The notes under the pieces were generated by a model. That model had not been told where the DNA came from. It worked only from the letters and a program-made list of their open reading frames with translations, and ran no database searches. Of a DNA stretch of 64,000 nt, positions 16,891 to 26,469 are shown piece by piece. The first letter of the stretch is position 1; each line of letters opens with the position of its first letter. A program made the translations under genes and the position numbers. Source of the DNA: Porifericola rhodea (GTDB lineage: Bacteria > Bacteroidota > Bacteroidia > Cytophagales > Cyclobacteriaceae); contig NZ_CP119421.1 in NCBI RefSeq assembly GCF_030506305.1, positions 5,162,501-5,226,500 on the forward strand. Reading direction: 5' to 3'.

Positions 16891-19800
16891 TTAAAAGTTG
16901 ATATCAAAGCCAATATTGAACCTTCTGAAGGTAGGATAATCACCTCTCACATGGCTTTCGCCACTTCCGTTAGTTTCCCTATCATCTGGTAAGTGCGACC
17001 ACAAAAAGAGGTTGTTTCCATTTACGTATACTCTATAGGACCCACCATTTCTTCCGGCAAATGTGTAAGCCACTTCAACATTTTTAAGGCGCACATATGA
17101 GGCATCAAAATAGTTGCGATAAGCATCTGTACTAGCCCCACCTTTCCAGCTGGGTAGCACCTGGTCTCCTCCGGGGTTATCCATAGTCCAGTAGTTGGTA
17201 GAATGCTCAAAATAGAGCGGGGTGAACTTATGAAAGTCCCAGACGGTATGCTGCTTGGTAGCATTATACGCCCCGTAGAACTGCACCATCAGTGATAAGT
17301 TTTTGTAGTTGGTACCCGCTGTCAGATTCCAGGTGTTCTGGGGGCGGACAGGAAAGCCATAGGGTGCGCTATCGGTATTACCATCATGGCGACCATCTGA
17401 ATTAAAATCTACCAGATCATAATAGCCCGGACGGCGGTACTGCATATCATTTACCAAAGGTACCGACATGTAAACATCATCCCAGCTGGTCATCAAATCA
17501 GCATTGATAGGCCTTTTGATCAGGTCAATGGGAAAGCCTTCCGTTTTCAGGTGAGCATCTTTAAGCTCAGGCTCTTCTCTAAATAGAATTTCATCTTGCG
17601 CTCTGGTAAAAGCCATATTGGCCCACAGCTTAAGGTCGGGGTTCAGGTAGCGATTGAAGCCTACTGCCAGTTCGTAACCACTAACCGTAGTTCTTCCTAC
17701 ATTCAGGTCTGGAGCGTTAAAGCCTAAAAATGAAGGCACACTCCGGTTGCTACCTACCACAATAATGTCATTTCTGTCTTCTTTGAAAACATCAAAATCA
17801 ACAGTAAGCATATTGTTAAGCACCGCTAACTCAAAGCCAACATCAAGTTTGGTAGAGGTTTCCCAGTGCAGATCCGGGTTGCCAATAACATCTTCTTTAT
17901 AATAAGTGTAGGGAGACCTTCCATTCCAGGGATTAGAATTGTTCATATAAGCTGAGCCTCCTGAAGCCCACTGGGAGATATACCCCCATCTGCTGGAAAC
18001 ATTATCGTCTCCCACTTTACCGTATGAGCCACGCAGCTTAAACATATCCAGCCAGCTTTTTGACTTAAGGAAAGGCTCATTGGAAAGCATCCAGCCCAAA
18101 GCAACAGAAGGGAAAAGCTCAAAACGATAGCCTGGCCCAAATTTTTCTGAGCCATTGTACGCACCATTAACATCCAGAAAGTACTTCTCGGCAAAATTAT
18201 ACTGCACCCTTGCTACCCAATCTTCTCTAAAACGAGGAAACATGGAGCCCTCCGCATATTCTTCGCGGTTCATAAGCAGCAGAACATCGGTATTATGCCT
18301 TTCTCCAAATGAATGATTGTAGTTTAGTGAAAGCTGATAAAACAGGCGCCTGCTGGGAGCCCAAATATCAACAGCATTATAGTACCAGGGCTGTATAGCG
18401 AAGTCAAACTGGTTGTCGCCAGGAGGTGTAATATAGAGTTCTTCGCCATTATCCAGATATCTTTTGTAAACTACATTATCCATTCCTCCAGGGTTAGATT
18501 CTTTCACTCCCCCCTGTCCTTCAAAATTGTTATCGTAAGCCAATCTACCTCTGAACAAAAGCCCATCTAAAAGAAAATCCAGTTTCTGCTCCAGCATAAA
18601 GTCAGTATTCACCTGTATACGGTGGTTCTGTACCGCTCCTTTGGTGGTCATTACCATTAGAGGGTTAGTAGTATCCCAGATGTTTGCAGGGTCTTTACCG
18701 TAGGTACCATCTTCGTGTATAGGATAGAAGAGACTTGGGGCCATACCGTAGAGGCTGGAGTACACCAGGCGCATATCTCCATCATTAGCTTGCTGTATAC
18801 CGTAGTAGCCAGATAAATTTACAGATACTTTGGTAGTACTGGTGATGTCAAAATCCACATTGCTACGATAGTTGAAGCGGTCGTATGCAAAATTTGGCGT
18901 ATAGGTGCGACCGTTATCATATTTATCACCATCAAAAATATCGCCTACGTGCTGGTAGGCCAGCGCGCCAAAATATTTCGCGAATTCTGTTCCTCCCCGG
19001 ATAGAGAGGTTTAGTTTATGATCCAGCGCATAATCTTTAAGTGCCACATCTGCCCAGTCTACATCCGGATATCGCTCTCTTTCGTACTGGTTCGCCGGAT
19101 TGCGATACTTATTTAAGATGCCCATTGGAGTATAATCTGCCCACGACTCTTCTATGGCGCTAACCTCTCTAACAATGGCATCATTAACAACCTGTATACC
19201 ATCGTAGGCATTCAGTTTCAGTGGTAGCTTGGAAGGAGTTTTTACAGTAGAATTGGCAGAAATAGATAGCTGTGGTTTCCCTTCTTTTCCTCTTTTGGTA
19301 GTAATCAGGATTACTCCGTTGGCTCCTTTTACCCCAAACACCGCGGTAGCAGAAGCATCTTTGAGCACCGAAATTTTTTCAATATCATTGATATTGATGT
19401 CATTCATGCTACGCTCAATACCATCTACCAGTATTAGGGGTTGACCGCTTCCATTCCAGGTGCTACGACCACGGATATAAATTTCTGGGTTTTCTGCGCC
19501 CGGACGTCCACTGGAGGTTATAGATATTACACCTGGCAGCCTACCCGTTAGCGCCTGCCCAACAGTATTTACCCCTCCAGACTGTAAGAGTTCTTCCCCT
19601 GAAGCCTGCACAATTGAGCCTACTACACTTTCGCGTTTTTGCTCTCCATAACCAATCACTACTACCTCAGATAGCGACTGAATATCAGGCACTAATTCAA
19701 GGTTTATAACTGTACGACCGCCGATGGCAACTTCTTCGGTAGTATAACCGATAGAAGAAAAGACCAGCGTAGTCACATCATCATTAACAGTAAGGCGGTA

Positions 19801-20388
19801 GTTGCCGTCAATATCAGTTACTGTACCTACTGTAGTTTCTTTAACCAACACATTTACGCCGGGCAGACCTTCGCCACTTTCTGCATCTGTTACTTTACCA
19901 CTAAGTGTTTTAACGAGCTTTTTACTATAGGTAGGCAGGTTGTTTTTAATTTGACTGAGGTTACCATAGAACGAAGGAGTGCTGCTCCCTGTCAAGCCAA
20001 GGTGCTTCTTCTGAAGGGGTGTTAGCTGGTTCTCTTCATTTTTGAGATCAGAATAGATTACATAATGACCAGGGCTAATCTTCTCGTAAGTCAGTGACAT
20101 AGGAGTCAGTAACTGCTCTAGCACATGACTAAGGCTATCGTCACTAATACTTTCTACCAGTTCCGTCTCTACAAACTTATCTTTAAATAGCTGACTGTTA
20201 AAATTAAACCTCACCTTATAGCGAGTCTCTAGCGATAGAATTACTTCGGTGAGAGATTGTCTGTTGGTTTGGGGAGGAACATGCTTGAGATCAATCTTTA
20301 GGGCAGAGGCTAACTGTTGCCCCGAGAGATTAAGAGCCACTAAGCTCATGAATATGCTTAGCACCAAACATCGTTGAAGGTGTTTCAT
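16891..20388 (-). CDS. SusC/RagA family transporter with STN signalling domain
   Basis: The 1165-residue protein has, in order, a signal peptide (about 1-25), a secretin/TonB N-terminal short domain (about 40-115, with LTEVILSLETRYKVRFNF), a carboxypeptidase-regulatory-like domain (about 163-240, SGKVTDAESGEGLPGVNVLV), the plug (VVVIGYGEQKRESVVGSI onward, with GVKGANGVILITTKRGKEG near 350-370) and a beta-barrel ending RRFNIGFDINF. An STN domain in a SusC means that substrate binding is relayed through the periplasm to a FecR-like anti-sigma factor, and such a gene lies 63 bp upstream, followed by FecI further up. This gene is therefore the sensor and first transporter of the locus. The ligand is unknown; no degrading enzyme lies between the genes. 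Confidence 0.95.
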   Translation of the reverse strand: MKHLQRCLVLSIFMSLVALNLSGQQLASALKIDLKHVPPQTNRQSLTEVILSLETRYKVRFNFNSQLFKDKFVETELVESISDDSLSHVLEQLLTPMSLTYEKISPGHYVIYSDLKNEENQLTPLQKKHLGLTGSSTPSFYGNLSQIKNNLPTYSKKLVKTLSGKVTDAESGEGLPGVNVLVKETTVGTVTDIDGNYRLTVNDDVTTLVFSSIGYTTEEVAIGGRTVINLELVPDIQSLSEVVVIGYGEQKRESVVGSIVQASGEELLQSGGVNTVGQALTGRLPGVISITSSGRPGAENPEIYIRGRSTWNGSGQPLILVDGIERSMNDININDIEKISVLKDASATAVFGVKGANGVILITTKRGKEGKPQLSISANSTVKTPSKLPLKLNAYDGIQVVNDAIVREVSAIEESWADYTPMGILNKYRNPANQYERERYPDVDWADVALKDYALDHKLNLSIRGGTEFAKYFGALAYQHVGDIFDGDKYDNGRTYTPNFAYDRFNYRSNVDFDITSTTKVSVNLSGYYGIQQANDGDMRLVYSSLYGMAPSLFYPIHEDGTYGKDPANIWDTTNPLMVMTTKGAVQNHRIQVNTDFMLEQKLDFLLDGLLFRGRLAYDNNFEGQGGVKESNPGGMDNVVYKRYLDNGEELYITPPGDNQFDFAIQPWYYNAVDIWAPSRRLFYQLSLNYNHSFGERHNTDVLLLMNREEYAEGSMFPRFREDWVARVQYNFAEKYFLDVNGAYNGSEKFGPGYRFELFPSVALGWMLSNEPFLKSKSWLDMFKLRGSYGKVGDDNVSSRWGYISQWASGGSAYMNNSNPWNGRSPYTYYKEDVIGNPDLHWETSTKLDVGFELAVLNNMLTVDFDVFKEDRNDIIVVGSNRSVPSFLGFNAPDLNVGRTTVSGYELAVGFNRYLNPDLKLWANMAFTRAQDEILFREEPELKDAHLKTEGFPIDLIKRPINADLMTSWDDVYMSVPLVNDMQYRRPGYYDLVDFNSDGRHDGNTDSAPYGFPVRPQNTWNLTAGTNYKNLSLMVQFYGAYNATKQHTVWDFHKFTPLYFEHSTNYWTMDNPGGDQVLPSWKGGASTDAYRNYFDASYVRLKNVEVAYTFAGRNGGSYRVYVNGNNLFLWSHLPDDRETNGSGESHVRGDYPTFRRFNIGFDINF

Positions 20389-20431
20389 GGTGGAAGTAGT
20401 TTTAGGTAGTTTATAAGCTTCTTTAGTCTTA

Positions 20432-20446
20432 GCCTCATAAAGAGGC
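20432..20446 (-). other. Small intercistronic hairpin between fecR-like and susC-like genes
   Basis: GCCTC (20432-20436) pairs with GAGGC (20442-20446) around a five-base loop, directly after the fecR-like stop. No T-run follows on the transcribed strand, so it is more likely a processing or stability element than a terminator, or chance. Confidence 0.3.
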
Positions 20447-20451
20447 AGTTG

Positions 20452-21462
20452 TTATGGTTTGCTTTTGAGCATTATCTGTTTTCCATCTTGTTTAATTTTA
20501 AGGTTAAATGATTTTTCTATGGTCATAAGTAAAAGTTCTAGCTTGTCTGCCGGGTTAGAACCCGTAAACTCTAAGTTTGCCAGGCTGTCACTTTCAAAGG
20601 AAAGCTGATAGCCATAATTAGCTTCAATTAATTGAGCCAGTTCTATTAGAGGGGTATCCTTAAAGACTAAAAGGTTATTTCGCCAGGAGGTGTACAATGT
20701 GGTGTCTACAGCCTTTTGCTGTATTTGCTTTTGTTCTAAATCGTATTCTAAAAGATCACCGGGCTGCATGATCCACTGCTCTACTTGTTCTGTGGGCGGG
20801 GTGTTAACCTGGACTTTTCCAGAGTTTAGTACCACGGTAGCTTTATTCTCCCTACTGTTTACATTAAACTCTGTCCCAAGCACTTCTACACTTAATTGAT
20901 GGGTGGTATGCACCAAAAACTTTCTGTTATCCTGCGTATGGCTTACAGAAAAGAAAGCTTCTCCCTCTAACCACACTTCTCTGGCTCCTGTACCATTCCA
21001 TTGCGAAGGAAGGGTAAGCGAAGAGTTAGCGTTGAGAACTACTTTACTCCCATCATGCAATACTATAGTTTTGGTCTCGCCAAATTCAGTAGCATAGCGA
21101 ATAGTCTCCTCTTGCTTAAGATATAGTAGTAGCATTGCTGAGAGTAGCAGAAGTCCGCTGAGCGTAGCAGCAACCTTCCATTTCTGCACCCAAGTTCTTG
21201 TAATAGTTTTGCCCGGAGTTTTTGAGTATTTTTCTTTATTCGGTGATGACTTAATGATGTCGGCAAACACCTGATCTGCCCTTTGCTCCTCCATTTTGGG
21301 GAGTTCTTTCAGTTTAGCCTTTACTTCTTCCACACCTGGCAAAGCCCTACCTCTATCTGTAGAATACTTCAGGTAGTCTAAAATTTCTTCTACCTCCTGA
21401 GGCGTACACTCATCAGATAAGAATTTTAAAAAAAGGTGTTTTATGTAATTGGGGTTGCTCAA
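20452..21462 (-). CDS. FecR-like anti-sigma factor
   Basis: The 336-residue protein has a cytoplasmic N-terminal part (about 1-95) that would hold the sigma factor, one membrane helix (about 97-115, LSGLLLLSAMLLLYL), a periplasmic FecR domain (about 120-215, with TEFGETKTIVLHDGSKVVLNAN and VEVLGTEFNVNS) and a C-terminal DUF4974 domain (about 255-335, PLIELAQLIEANYGY) that meets the STN domain of the transporter. The first possible start in this frame is TTG at 21462; an in-frame TAA lies four codons earlier and no ATG occurs for more than 50 codons, so TTG is the start. It lies 107 bp after the sigma factor gene and 63 bp before the signalling susC gene. Confidence 0.93.
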   Translation of the reverse strand: MSNPNYIKHLFLKFLSDECTPQEVEEILDYLKYSTDRGRALPGVEEVKAKLKELPKMEEQRADQVFADIIKSSPNKEKYSKTPGKTITRTWVQKWKVAATLSGLLLLSAMLLLYLKQEETIRYATEFGETKTIVLHDGSKVVLNANSSLTLPSQWNGTGAREVWLEGEAFFSVSHTQDNRKFLVHTTHQLSVEVLGTEFNVNSRENKATVVLNSGKVQVNTPPTEQVEQWIMQPGDLLEYDLEQKQIQQKAVDTTLYTSWRNNLLVFKDTPLIELAQLIEANYGYQLSFESDSLANLEFTGSNPADKLELLLMTIEKSFNLKIKQDGKQIMLKSKP

Positions 21463-21569
21463 GGTATTGGAGTTTTATTTTTTTTACCTCCTTATACACA
21501 TGAACAGGAATCAGGGACGACTCTAATTGAAAAAAAAGTTAAGTTTTTTCAAGTTCAGCCTAAAGTGAA

Positions 21570-22166
21570 TTATAGGAAAAGGTGTATAAATAAGATTAAG
21601 CCTACTGCAATGTCGGTATGAACCTGAAGATACTTCTTGATAGACTTAAGGGCTTTAACCATCTGGTCTTTAACTGTATGCGGGGAAATGCCCAGTTTAA
21701 CGGCAATTTCTTCATGGCTAAGGCCTTCTACTCTACTCATCTGAAAAATTAACTTTCGGCGAGGCGGTAAACTTTCTACTGCTTTGTCTTTAAAAGCCTG
21801 AAGTTCCTGGTATTCCAGCAAGTCTTCTGTGTTGTTGTATGCGTGCATATAACGATAAAAAATCTGCTCTTTTAACTTATGGTCGTATGCAGCATTTCTT
21901 AAAGTATTGTATGTATAATTCTTAATACTTGTAAAGAGGTAAGACTTAATGGATAAGTTGGGGTTGAGGCTTTCTCTGTTTTGCCAAACTTTCATAAAGA
22001 CTTCCTGCAACGCTTCTTCTGAGAGTTCTTTTGATTTGGTAAACTTAAAACTGTAACCAAACAGCACATCTCTATACTTATCAAATAGCACACGAAAGGC
22101 ATGATGATCCCCTAATGAGATACTCAATATGAGTTGGGCATCGGTGTTACTGTCAAGAGTTTGCAA
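21570..22166 (-). CDS. FecI-like ECF RNA polymerase sigma factor
   Basis: The 198-residue protein has region 2 (about 10-85: ILSISLGDHHAFRVLFDKY, then ALQEVFMKVWQNRE) and region 4 (about 125-180: LPPRRKLIFQMSRVEGLSHEEIAVKLGISPHTVKDQM with the DNA-binding helix-turn-helix). It ends with a hydrophobic tail of about 17 residues (VGLILFIHLFL), common in Bacteroidota ECF factors. The start must be TTG at 22166: TAA lies four codons upstream and no ATG exists in the conserved N-terminus. Together with the fecR-like gene and the STN-bearing SusC it forms a cell-surface signalling path that should switch on the transporter genes downstream. A palindrome overlapping a candidate promoter lies about 100 nt upstream. 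Confidence 0.93.
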   Translation of the reverse strand: MQTLDSNTDAQLILSISLGDHHAFRVLFDKYRDVLFGYSFKFTKSKELSEEALQEVFMKVWQNRESLNPNLSIKSYLFTSIKNYTYNTLRNAAYDHKLKEQIFYRYMHAYNNTEDLLEYQELQAFKDKAVESLPPRRKLIFQMSRVEGLSHEEIAVKLGISPHTVKDQMVKALKSIKKYLQVHTDIAVGLILFIHLFL

Positions 22167-22261
22167 AACGGTAGCTTAAGGTTGGATTATACTTTTCTCA
22201 TAAAATCAATGATAACTTACCTATTTTATAACAATAACAAAAATTTTCACTCTTATTTTAA

Positions 22262-22298
22262 CAAAATGTAATTTAGGGTTAGTTAACAAACCCTAAAT
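22262..22298 (-). promoter_or_regulatory. Candidate promoter overlapped by a 28-nt near-perfect palindrome
   Basis: The arms ATTTAGGGTT (22271-22280) and AACCCTAAAT (22289-22298) are exact reverse complements, and the spacer contains GTTAAC, itself a palindrome, so only one symmetric position fails across 28 nt. On the minus strand TTTG (22290-22287) lies inside the palindrome and TACATTTTG (22270-22262), one base longer than the TAnnTTTG consensus, follows after 16 nt. A bound regulator would cover the -33 element of the sigma factor gene. Confidence 0.5.
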
Positions 22299-22359
22299 CT
22301 CAATAATGACTATAGTTTACAAGTATAAACACGTACTTTGAACTAGTATTTACTATTAT

Positions 22360-22394
22360 AAAAAAGCTACCGTAAGGCGTGCCTACGGTAGCTT
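22360..22394 (-). terminator. Intrinsic terminator of the Kelch-protein gene
   Basis: The 11-bp perfect stem AAGCTACCGTA (22364-22374) / TACGGTAGCTT (22384-22394) has a nine-base loop and is followed on the minus strand by a run of T. It lies 25 bp after the stop at 22419 and insulates the sigma factor gene from it. Confidence 0.85.
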
Positions 22395-22418
22395 GGTATG
22401 AATGAAGTAATTTCTTTT

Positions 22419-25400
22419 CTACTCTTTAATAAACCGTATAGGTTCAGAAAGCTCTAATTTTGACTTAAGCTGCACATAATAAACACCAGGTGCCAGACCT
22501 AAGCTACTTATATCTATAGTAATATCATTGCCTACCATCTTTTCTAGATGCAGTCCTTCACTGAGTACTCTTCCATTCTGATCAAAAATTGTAGCCTCTA
22601 CTCCTTGCTTTATCTCAGGCATATCAGTACGAAGGTTTAGTATGTTGTTTTGACCTACAGCATTAGGAAACACACTGATATTCAAACCCTTGTAATCTGA
22701 AAACCTTCCAATTTTGGCACTACTCAATACAGGAATCTCTTCATTACTGACTGACCCAGCTTCTTCTATTTCTATACCAGAGATTGTAGGACGATTTACA
22801 GAAGCATCCATTAAGAGAGTAAGTGTACCATCGCTCACACTAATGTTGTTAAAAGTGAGTACCAAATAATTTTTGTCAACTCCTACCCCTTCTTCAAATA
22901 AGTCAAGATCATCTTTTACCAGATTACCTTCAATACTGATATCAAAAATACGCCTGCCCTTTCTGGCAGTACGGCCATTAAAGCCGTAATAAAGCTCACT
23001 ATGATGTGTCCGTACAGTATAGTTACCATTAGGTACAGGAATCTGATAGGTAATGGTACCATTGTTTTGTTCAGATCCTCTTTCTGTCTGATACAAAGCT
23101 GGTGCATTCAGATTTGTGTTAGCATATGTATGCTGACTATCGTAGTATGGCGGACTTGTACTATTATCTGCCACAAACTCATTACCATTCATGCTTAGGG
23201 TAGCTCCACCAGAGTTTAAGCGTATGGCCTGAAAAGCAGGCTGAGCTTGATTTACTGTAATTTTTACAGTTGCCTCATCTTTAAGGTTTTCAGCATCGCT
23301 TACTGTTAATGTAACTGTATACTCTCCTGGGCTAGCGTAAGTATGTGACACTTCGGAGCCACTTGCACTTTGTCCATCTCCAAAAACCCAATTGTATGAC
23401 ACTATTCCACTATCATCTGTAGATGCACTAGCATTAAAGCTTACATTTAGTGGGGCTGTACCATTTAGAGGGCTGGCACTAATAGAAGCCACCGGAGCTT
23501 TATTACTACTAGCTGAGCAGTTATTGGCGATTTCGCCCTGCCCTACGGGTAGCGTGCCACTCTGATTTAAATGTAGTTTATCTAACTGTGTATTACTTTC
23601 TCGGTAGGCAAAATCCAGGGTATGACTACCCGAAGAAAGAGGAAAGGGACTGTCGCTTACCTCATTCCAGTTAAAAGTGCTTCCTGTAGTAATACCCTGC
23701 CACCACTGTATCCAGTTGCCATCATCCAATCGTACCCAAAATGAATCGTCTCCACTAGATAAAGCTCTCACGCGTGCAAATAGGTGATATGTTCCGGCTT
23801 CTGACAGATTGAAATTAAACCGAACTCGGTTACTTGGAACATCAGATGGTTCACTATAATTATTTACATTTTCTGCAACAACATAGCTACCTCCCGAAGC
23901 TGCTCCATCTTCTATTACAGTCCAACTACTACCTAGCTCGCTACACTCGCCTTCTAGCCAAATTTCCTCCCCAGAAGCTGTTCCGCTTTGTACGTTTATT
24001 TGCAATGTATCTTTATCCTGTAATCCACCAGCATCAATAACAGTAAGTATAACTGTATATACCCCTGAGCTAGAGTAGGTATGAGACACTTCCGCTCCAC
24101 TTGCACTCTGTCCATCTCCAAAAATCCAACTGTATGACTCAATCCCATTATCATCTGTAGATGAGTTACCGTCAAAATTTACTGTTAAAGGAGCTGCTCC
24201 ACTGCTAGGGTTAGCACTTGCCAAAGCCACTGGAGCCTGGTTAGGGCTAGTTCCACAATTGACTGCATCGCCCCCAATACCGGCTGGCGACTTACCAGAC
24301 TTATTCAAATGCAATTTGTCCAGTTGTGCATTACTTTCTCTATAGGCTATGTCTATAGTATGATTACCTGAAGACAGTGTAAATGGACTCTCGCTTACCT
24401 CATTCCAGTTAAAAGTACTTCCTGTAGAAATTCCCTGCCACCACTGTATCCAGTTACCATCATCCAATCGTACCCAAAAAGAATCATCACTGCTTGAAAA
24501 GGCTCGGACCCGTGCAAAAAGATGGTATACTCCTTCTTCTGATATGTTAAAAGTAAATCGTACGCGATTATCTGGAGCGTCGGCTGGCTCACTATAGCTG
24601 TTAAGATTTTTAGCAACAACATAACTACCACCTGAAGCATCAGCGTCTTCTACTGTTGTCCAACTGCTACCTACCTCTCCACACTCACTTTCCAACCATA
24701 TACCTTTGTCGTTAGATGCAGGGCCAAGCCCTGCTTTAAAGGTTGTAGATGCGTTTTTACCAGTAGAATAATATAATACTCCATCTACCACACCTGCTAT
24801 ACCAGAAGCTCTAGAAGCAGGCATATCAGTATAGCGTGTCCATTCGTCATTTTCAGGGTCATAAGCCAATACTGCTTTAGAGTATGGTCCCAAAAATTTA
24901 TACTCACCACCTAAAACAAATATTTTTCCGTCATAAGCGAATGTAGAGCCCGTGATATGTCCTTTACCGGGGGTTAAATTATCAGGTACTTCATTAATGT
25001 CTGGCAGGTCTGTGACTTTGGTCCATTTATCAGTTTGAGGATCATACATATGTACATCGTCCTGTGTGGTAAGTTCGCCATCCTGTTTATGCTGCCCACC
25101 AACAATGTATAGCTTCCCATTTAGTACGGCAGAGCCGATATGATTTCTTGGGTTCGGTAAAGGGCTAGAAGTTAAATACTTCCATCCAGCACTTAAGTTA
25201 CTCAAGTCTAACACCAGCAAATCACTCTGTTCCTGATTACGTGCCAGGTTGGTTCCTCCTACCCAGTATAGTTTTCCATTAATGTATTCTAAAGTACCTG
25301 CTGAACGGTCATGGGGTAGGTCAGGTAGGCGCTCATAAGTATCATTAGCCACGTTGTATTTATAACCATATTTGGTCCCGAAAATTTGCCCTATACCATT

Positions 25401-26171
25401 ACTACTTGCTGCATACCCACCCACAAAATAAATATCTGTACCATCAGTAGTAAAACCGGCGTGGGTTACTCCACCGTGAGCAGAATTTGGGTGCATCTTA
25501 GGCATGGCTTTTAGCAATGACCAACTATCACCTTTTGGATCATAGGCATAAGCTCTTTCGGTAGGGGTATAGTATGGTTTTTTCTCAATATCAAATCCAC
25601 TAAAAGAGTAAAGCTTCCCTCCTACTACCACGCTTTGCCCTTCGCTATTTCCAAAATCTTGCGCTTTAGCATTTGACCATGAAATAGTTTCTGAATTGGT
25701 GGTGTTTACTACTTCATCTTTAATCAATACATCTACTGTTGAACTTGATTTTTCGTTATTAATGTTACTTGCCTGAATCGTTAATTTTACTGGACCGACT
25801 ACTGCCAAAAGATGGGTAGGGTCTTTAACAGTTAGTTCACCATTATTATCTATTTGAAATAATTCAGCAGCGTTAATGTTAAGGTCATTTGGGGAGGCGC
25901 CACTATTCATAGCTTCTGCTGCTGTAATTTGAAAACTGTTAATACTCACAGCATCAGTAGCTTGTACGGTACCTACAATTGTACCTGTAGCACTACCCTC
26001 AACAACTTCAAACTGTTGTCCTGCCGGAATTGAAGGAATAAATAGCTCCCCATAAAATAGTAAGCTACCAGAACTGGCTTTTAATGTCCACAGAGGACAA
26101 CATAATATGCACAACAAAAACAGTATAGTTTTTTTGTAAAGTAGGTGGTAGTTTGGTAAATGTGTCTTCAT
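22419..26171 (-). CDS. Large secreted Kelch / CBM / PKD / malectin protein with T9SS type A sorting domain
   Basis: The 1250-residue protein has a signal peptide (about 1-33), a cadherin-like region (about 45-150), a Kelch beta-propeller (about 165-475, repeated DVYxYDPxxDxW and GGKLYxxGG motifs), a CBM6-like module (491-639), a PKD domain (645-728), a second CBM copy (737-885), a second PKD (890-975), a malectin-like domain (about 980-1138) and a type IX C-terminal sorting domain (about 1165-1250, ending GLAPGVYYVQLKSK...RFIKE). The CBM-PKD unit is duplicated with a period of 246 residues. There is no recognisable hydrolase domain, so it probably binds carbohydrate at or beyond the cell surface; a Kelch domain can also form an oxidase or lyase core, which I cannot exclude. 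It is a single gene with its own terminator. Confidence 0.88.
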   Translation of the reverse strand: MKTHLPNYHLLYKKTILFLLCILCCPLWTLKASSGSLLFYGELFIPSIPAGQQFEVVEGSATGTIVGTVQATDAVSINSFQITAAEAMNSGASPNDLNINAAELFQIDNNGELTVKDPTHLLAVVGPVKLTIQASNINNEKSSSTVDVLIKDEVVNTTNSETISWSNAKAQDFGNSEGQSVVVGGKLYSFSGFDIEKKPYYTPTERAYAYDPKGDSWSLLKAMPKMHPNSAHGGVTHAGFTTDGTDIYFVGGYAASSNGIGQIFGTKYGYKYNVANDTYERLPDLPHDRSAGTLEYINGKLYWVGGTNLARNQEQSDLLVLDLSNLSAGWKYLTSSPLPNPRNHIGSAVLNGKLYIVGGQHKQDGELTTQDDVHMYDPQTDKWTKVTDLPDINEVPDNLTPGKGHITGSTFAYDGKIFVLGGEYKFLGPYSKAVLAYDPENDEWTRYTDMPASRASGIAGVVDGVLYYSTGKNASTTFKAGLGPASNDKGIWLESECGEVGSSWTTVEDADASGGSYVVAKNLNSYSEPADAPDNRVRFTFNISEEGVYHLFARVRAFSSSDDSFWVRLDDGNWIQWWQGISTGSTFNWNEVSESPFTLSSGNHTIDIAYRESNAQLDKLHLNKSGKSPAGIGGDAVNCGTSPNQAPVALASANPSSGAAPLTVNFDGNSSTDDNGIESYSWIFGDGQSASGAEVSHTYSSSGVYTVILTVIDAGGLQDKDTLQINVQSGTASGEEIWLEGECSELGSSWTVIEDGAASGGSYVVAENVNNYSEPSDVPSNRVRFNFNLSEAGTYHLFARVRALSSGDDSFWVRLDDGNWIQWWQGITTGSTFNWNEVSDSPFPLSSGSHTLDFAYRESNTQLDKLHLNQSGTLPVGQGEIANNCSASSNKAPVASISASPLNGTAPLNVSFNASASTDDSGIVSYNWVFGDGQSASGSEVSHTYASPGEYTVTLTVSDAENLKDEATVKITVNQAQPAFQAIRLNSGGATLSMNGNEFVADNSTSPPYYDSQHTYANTNLNAPALYQTERGSEQNNGTITYQIPVPNGNYTVRTHHSELYYGFNGRTARKGRRIFDISIEGNLVKDDLDLFEEGVGVDKNYLVLTFNNISVSDGTLTLLMDASVNRPTISGIEIEEAGSVSNEEIPVLSSAKIGRFSDYKGLNISVFPNAVGQNNILNLRTDMPEIKQGVEATIFDQNGRVLSEGLHLEKMVGNDITIDISSLGLAPGVYYVQLKSKLELSEPIRFIKE

Positions 26172-26469
26172 GATGTGATAAGTAGTTTAGAAAAATCAAT
26201 TGAAAAGTTAGCTAGGACCAAATACGTAATGGTACATTATACGCTAGCTCAGAAACTAAAAAAGTGTTGAATTCCGACTCAATTTTGAGCAAAAAAATAG
26301 TGACTTCCAATAGAAAATTAGCAAATTTTTTATGTAAGCAAAAGGAAAATTTACTCCTGTCTATATATTCTTTTACTGCTGACTCATGGTCTTACTTACT
26401 GTTTATGATCTAAAGCTGAGAGATTCAAAACGATAAAATGGCTCTTTCACAGAACAAATGAGCATGGTA

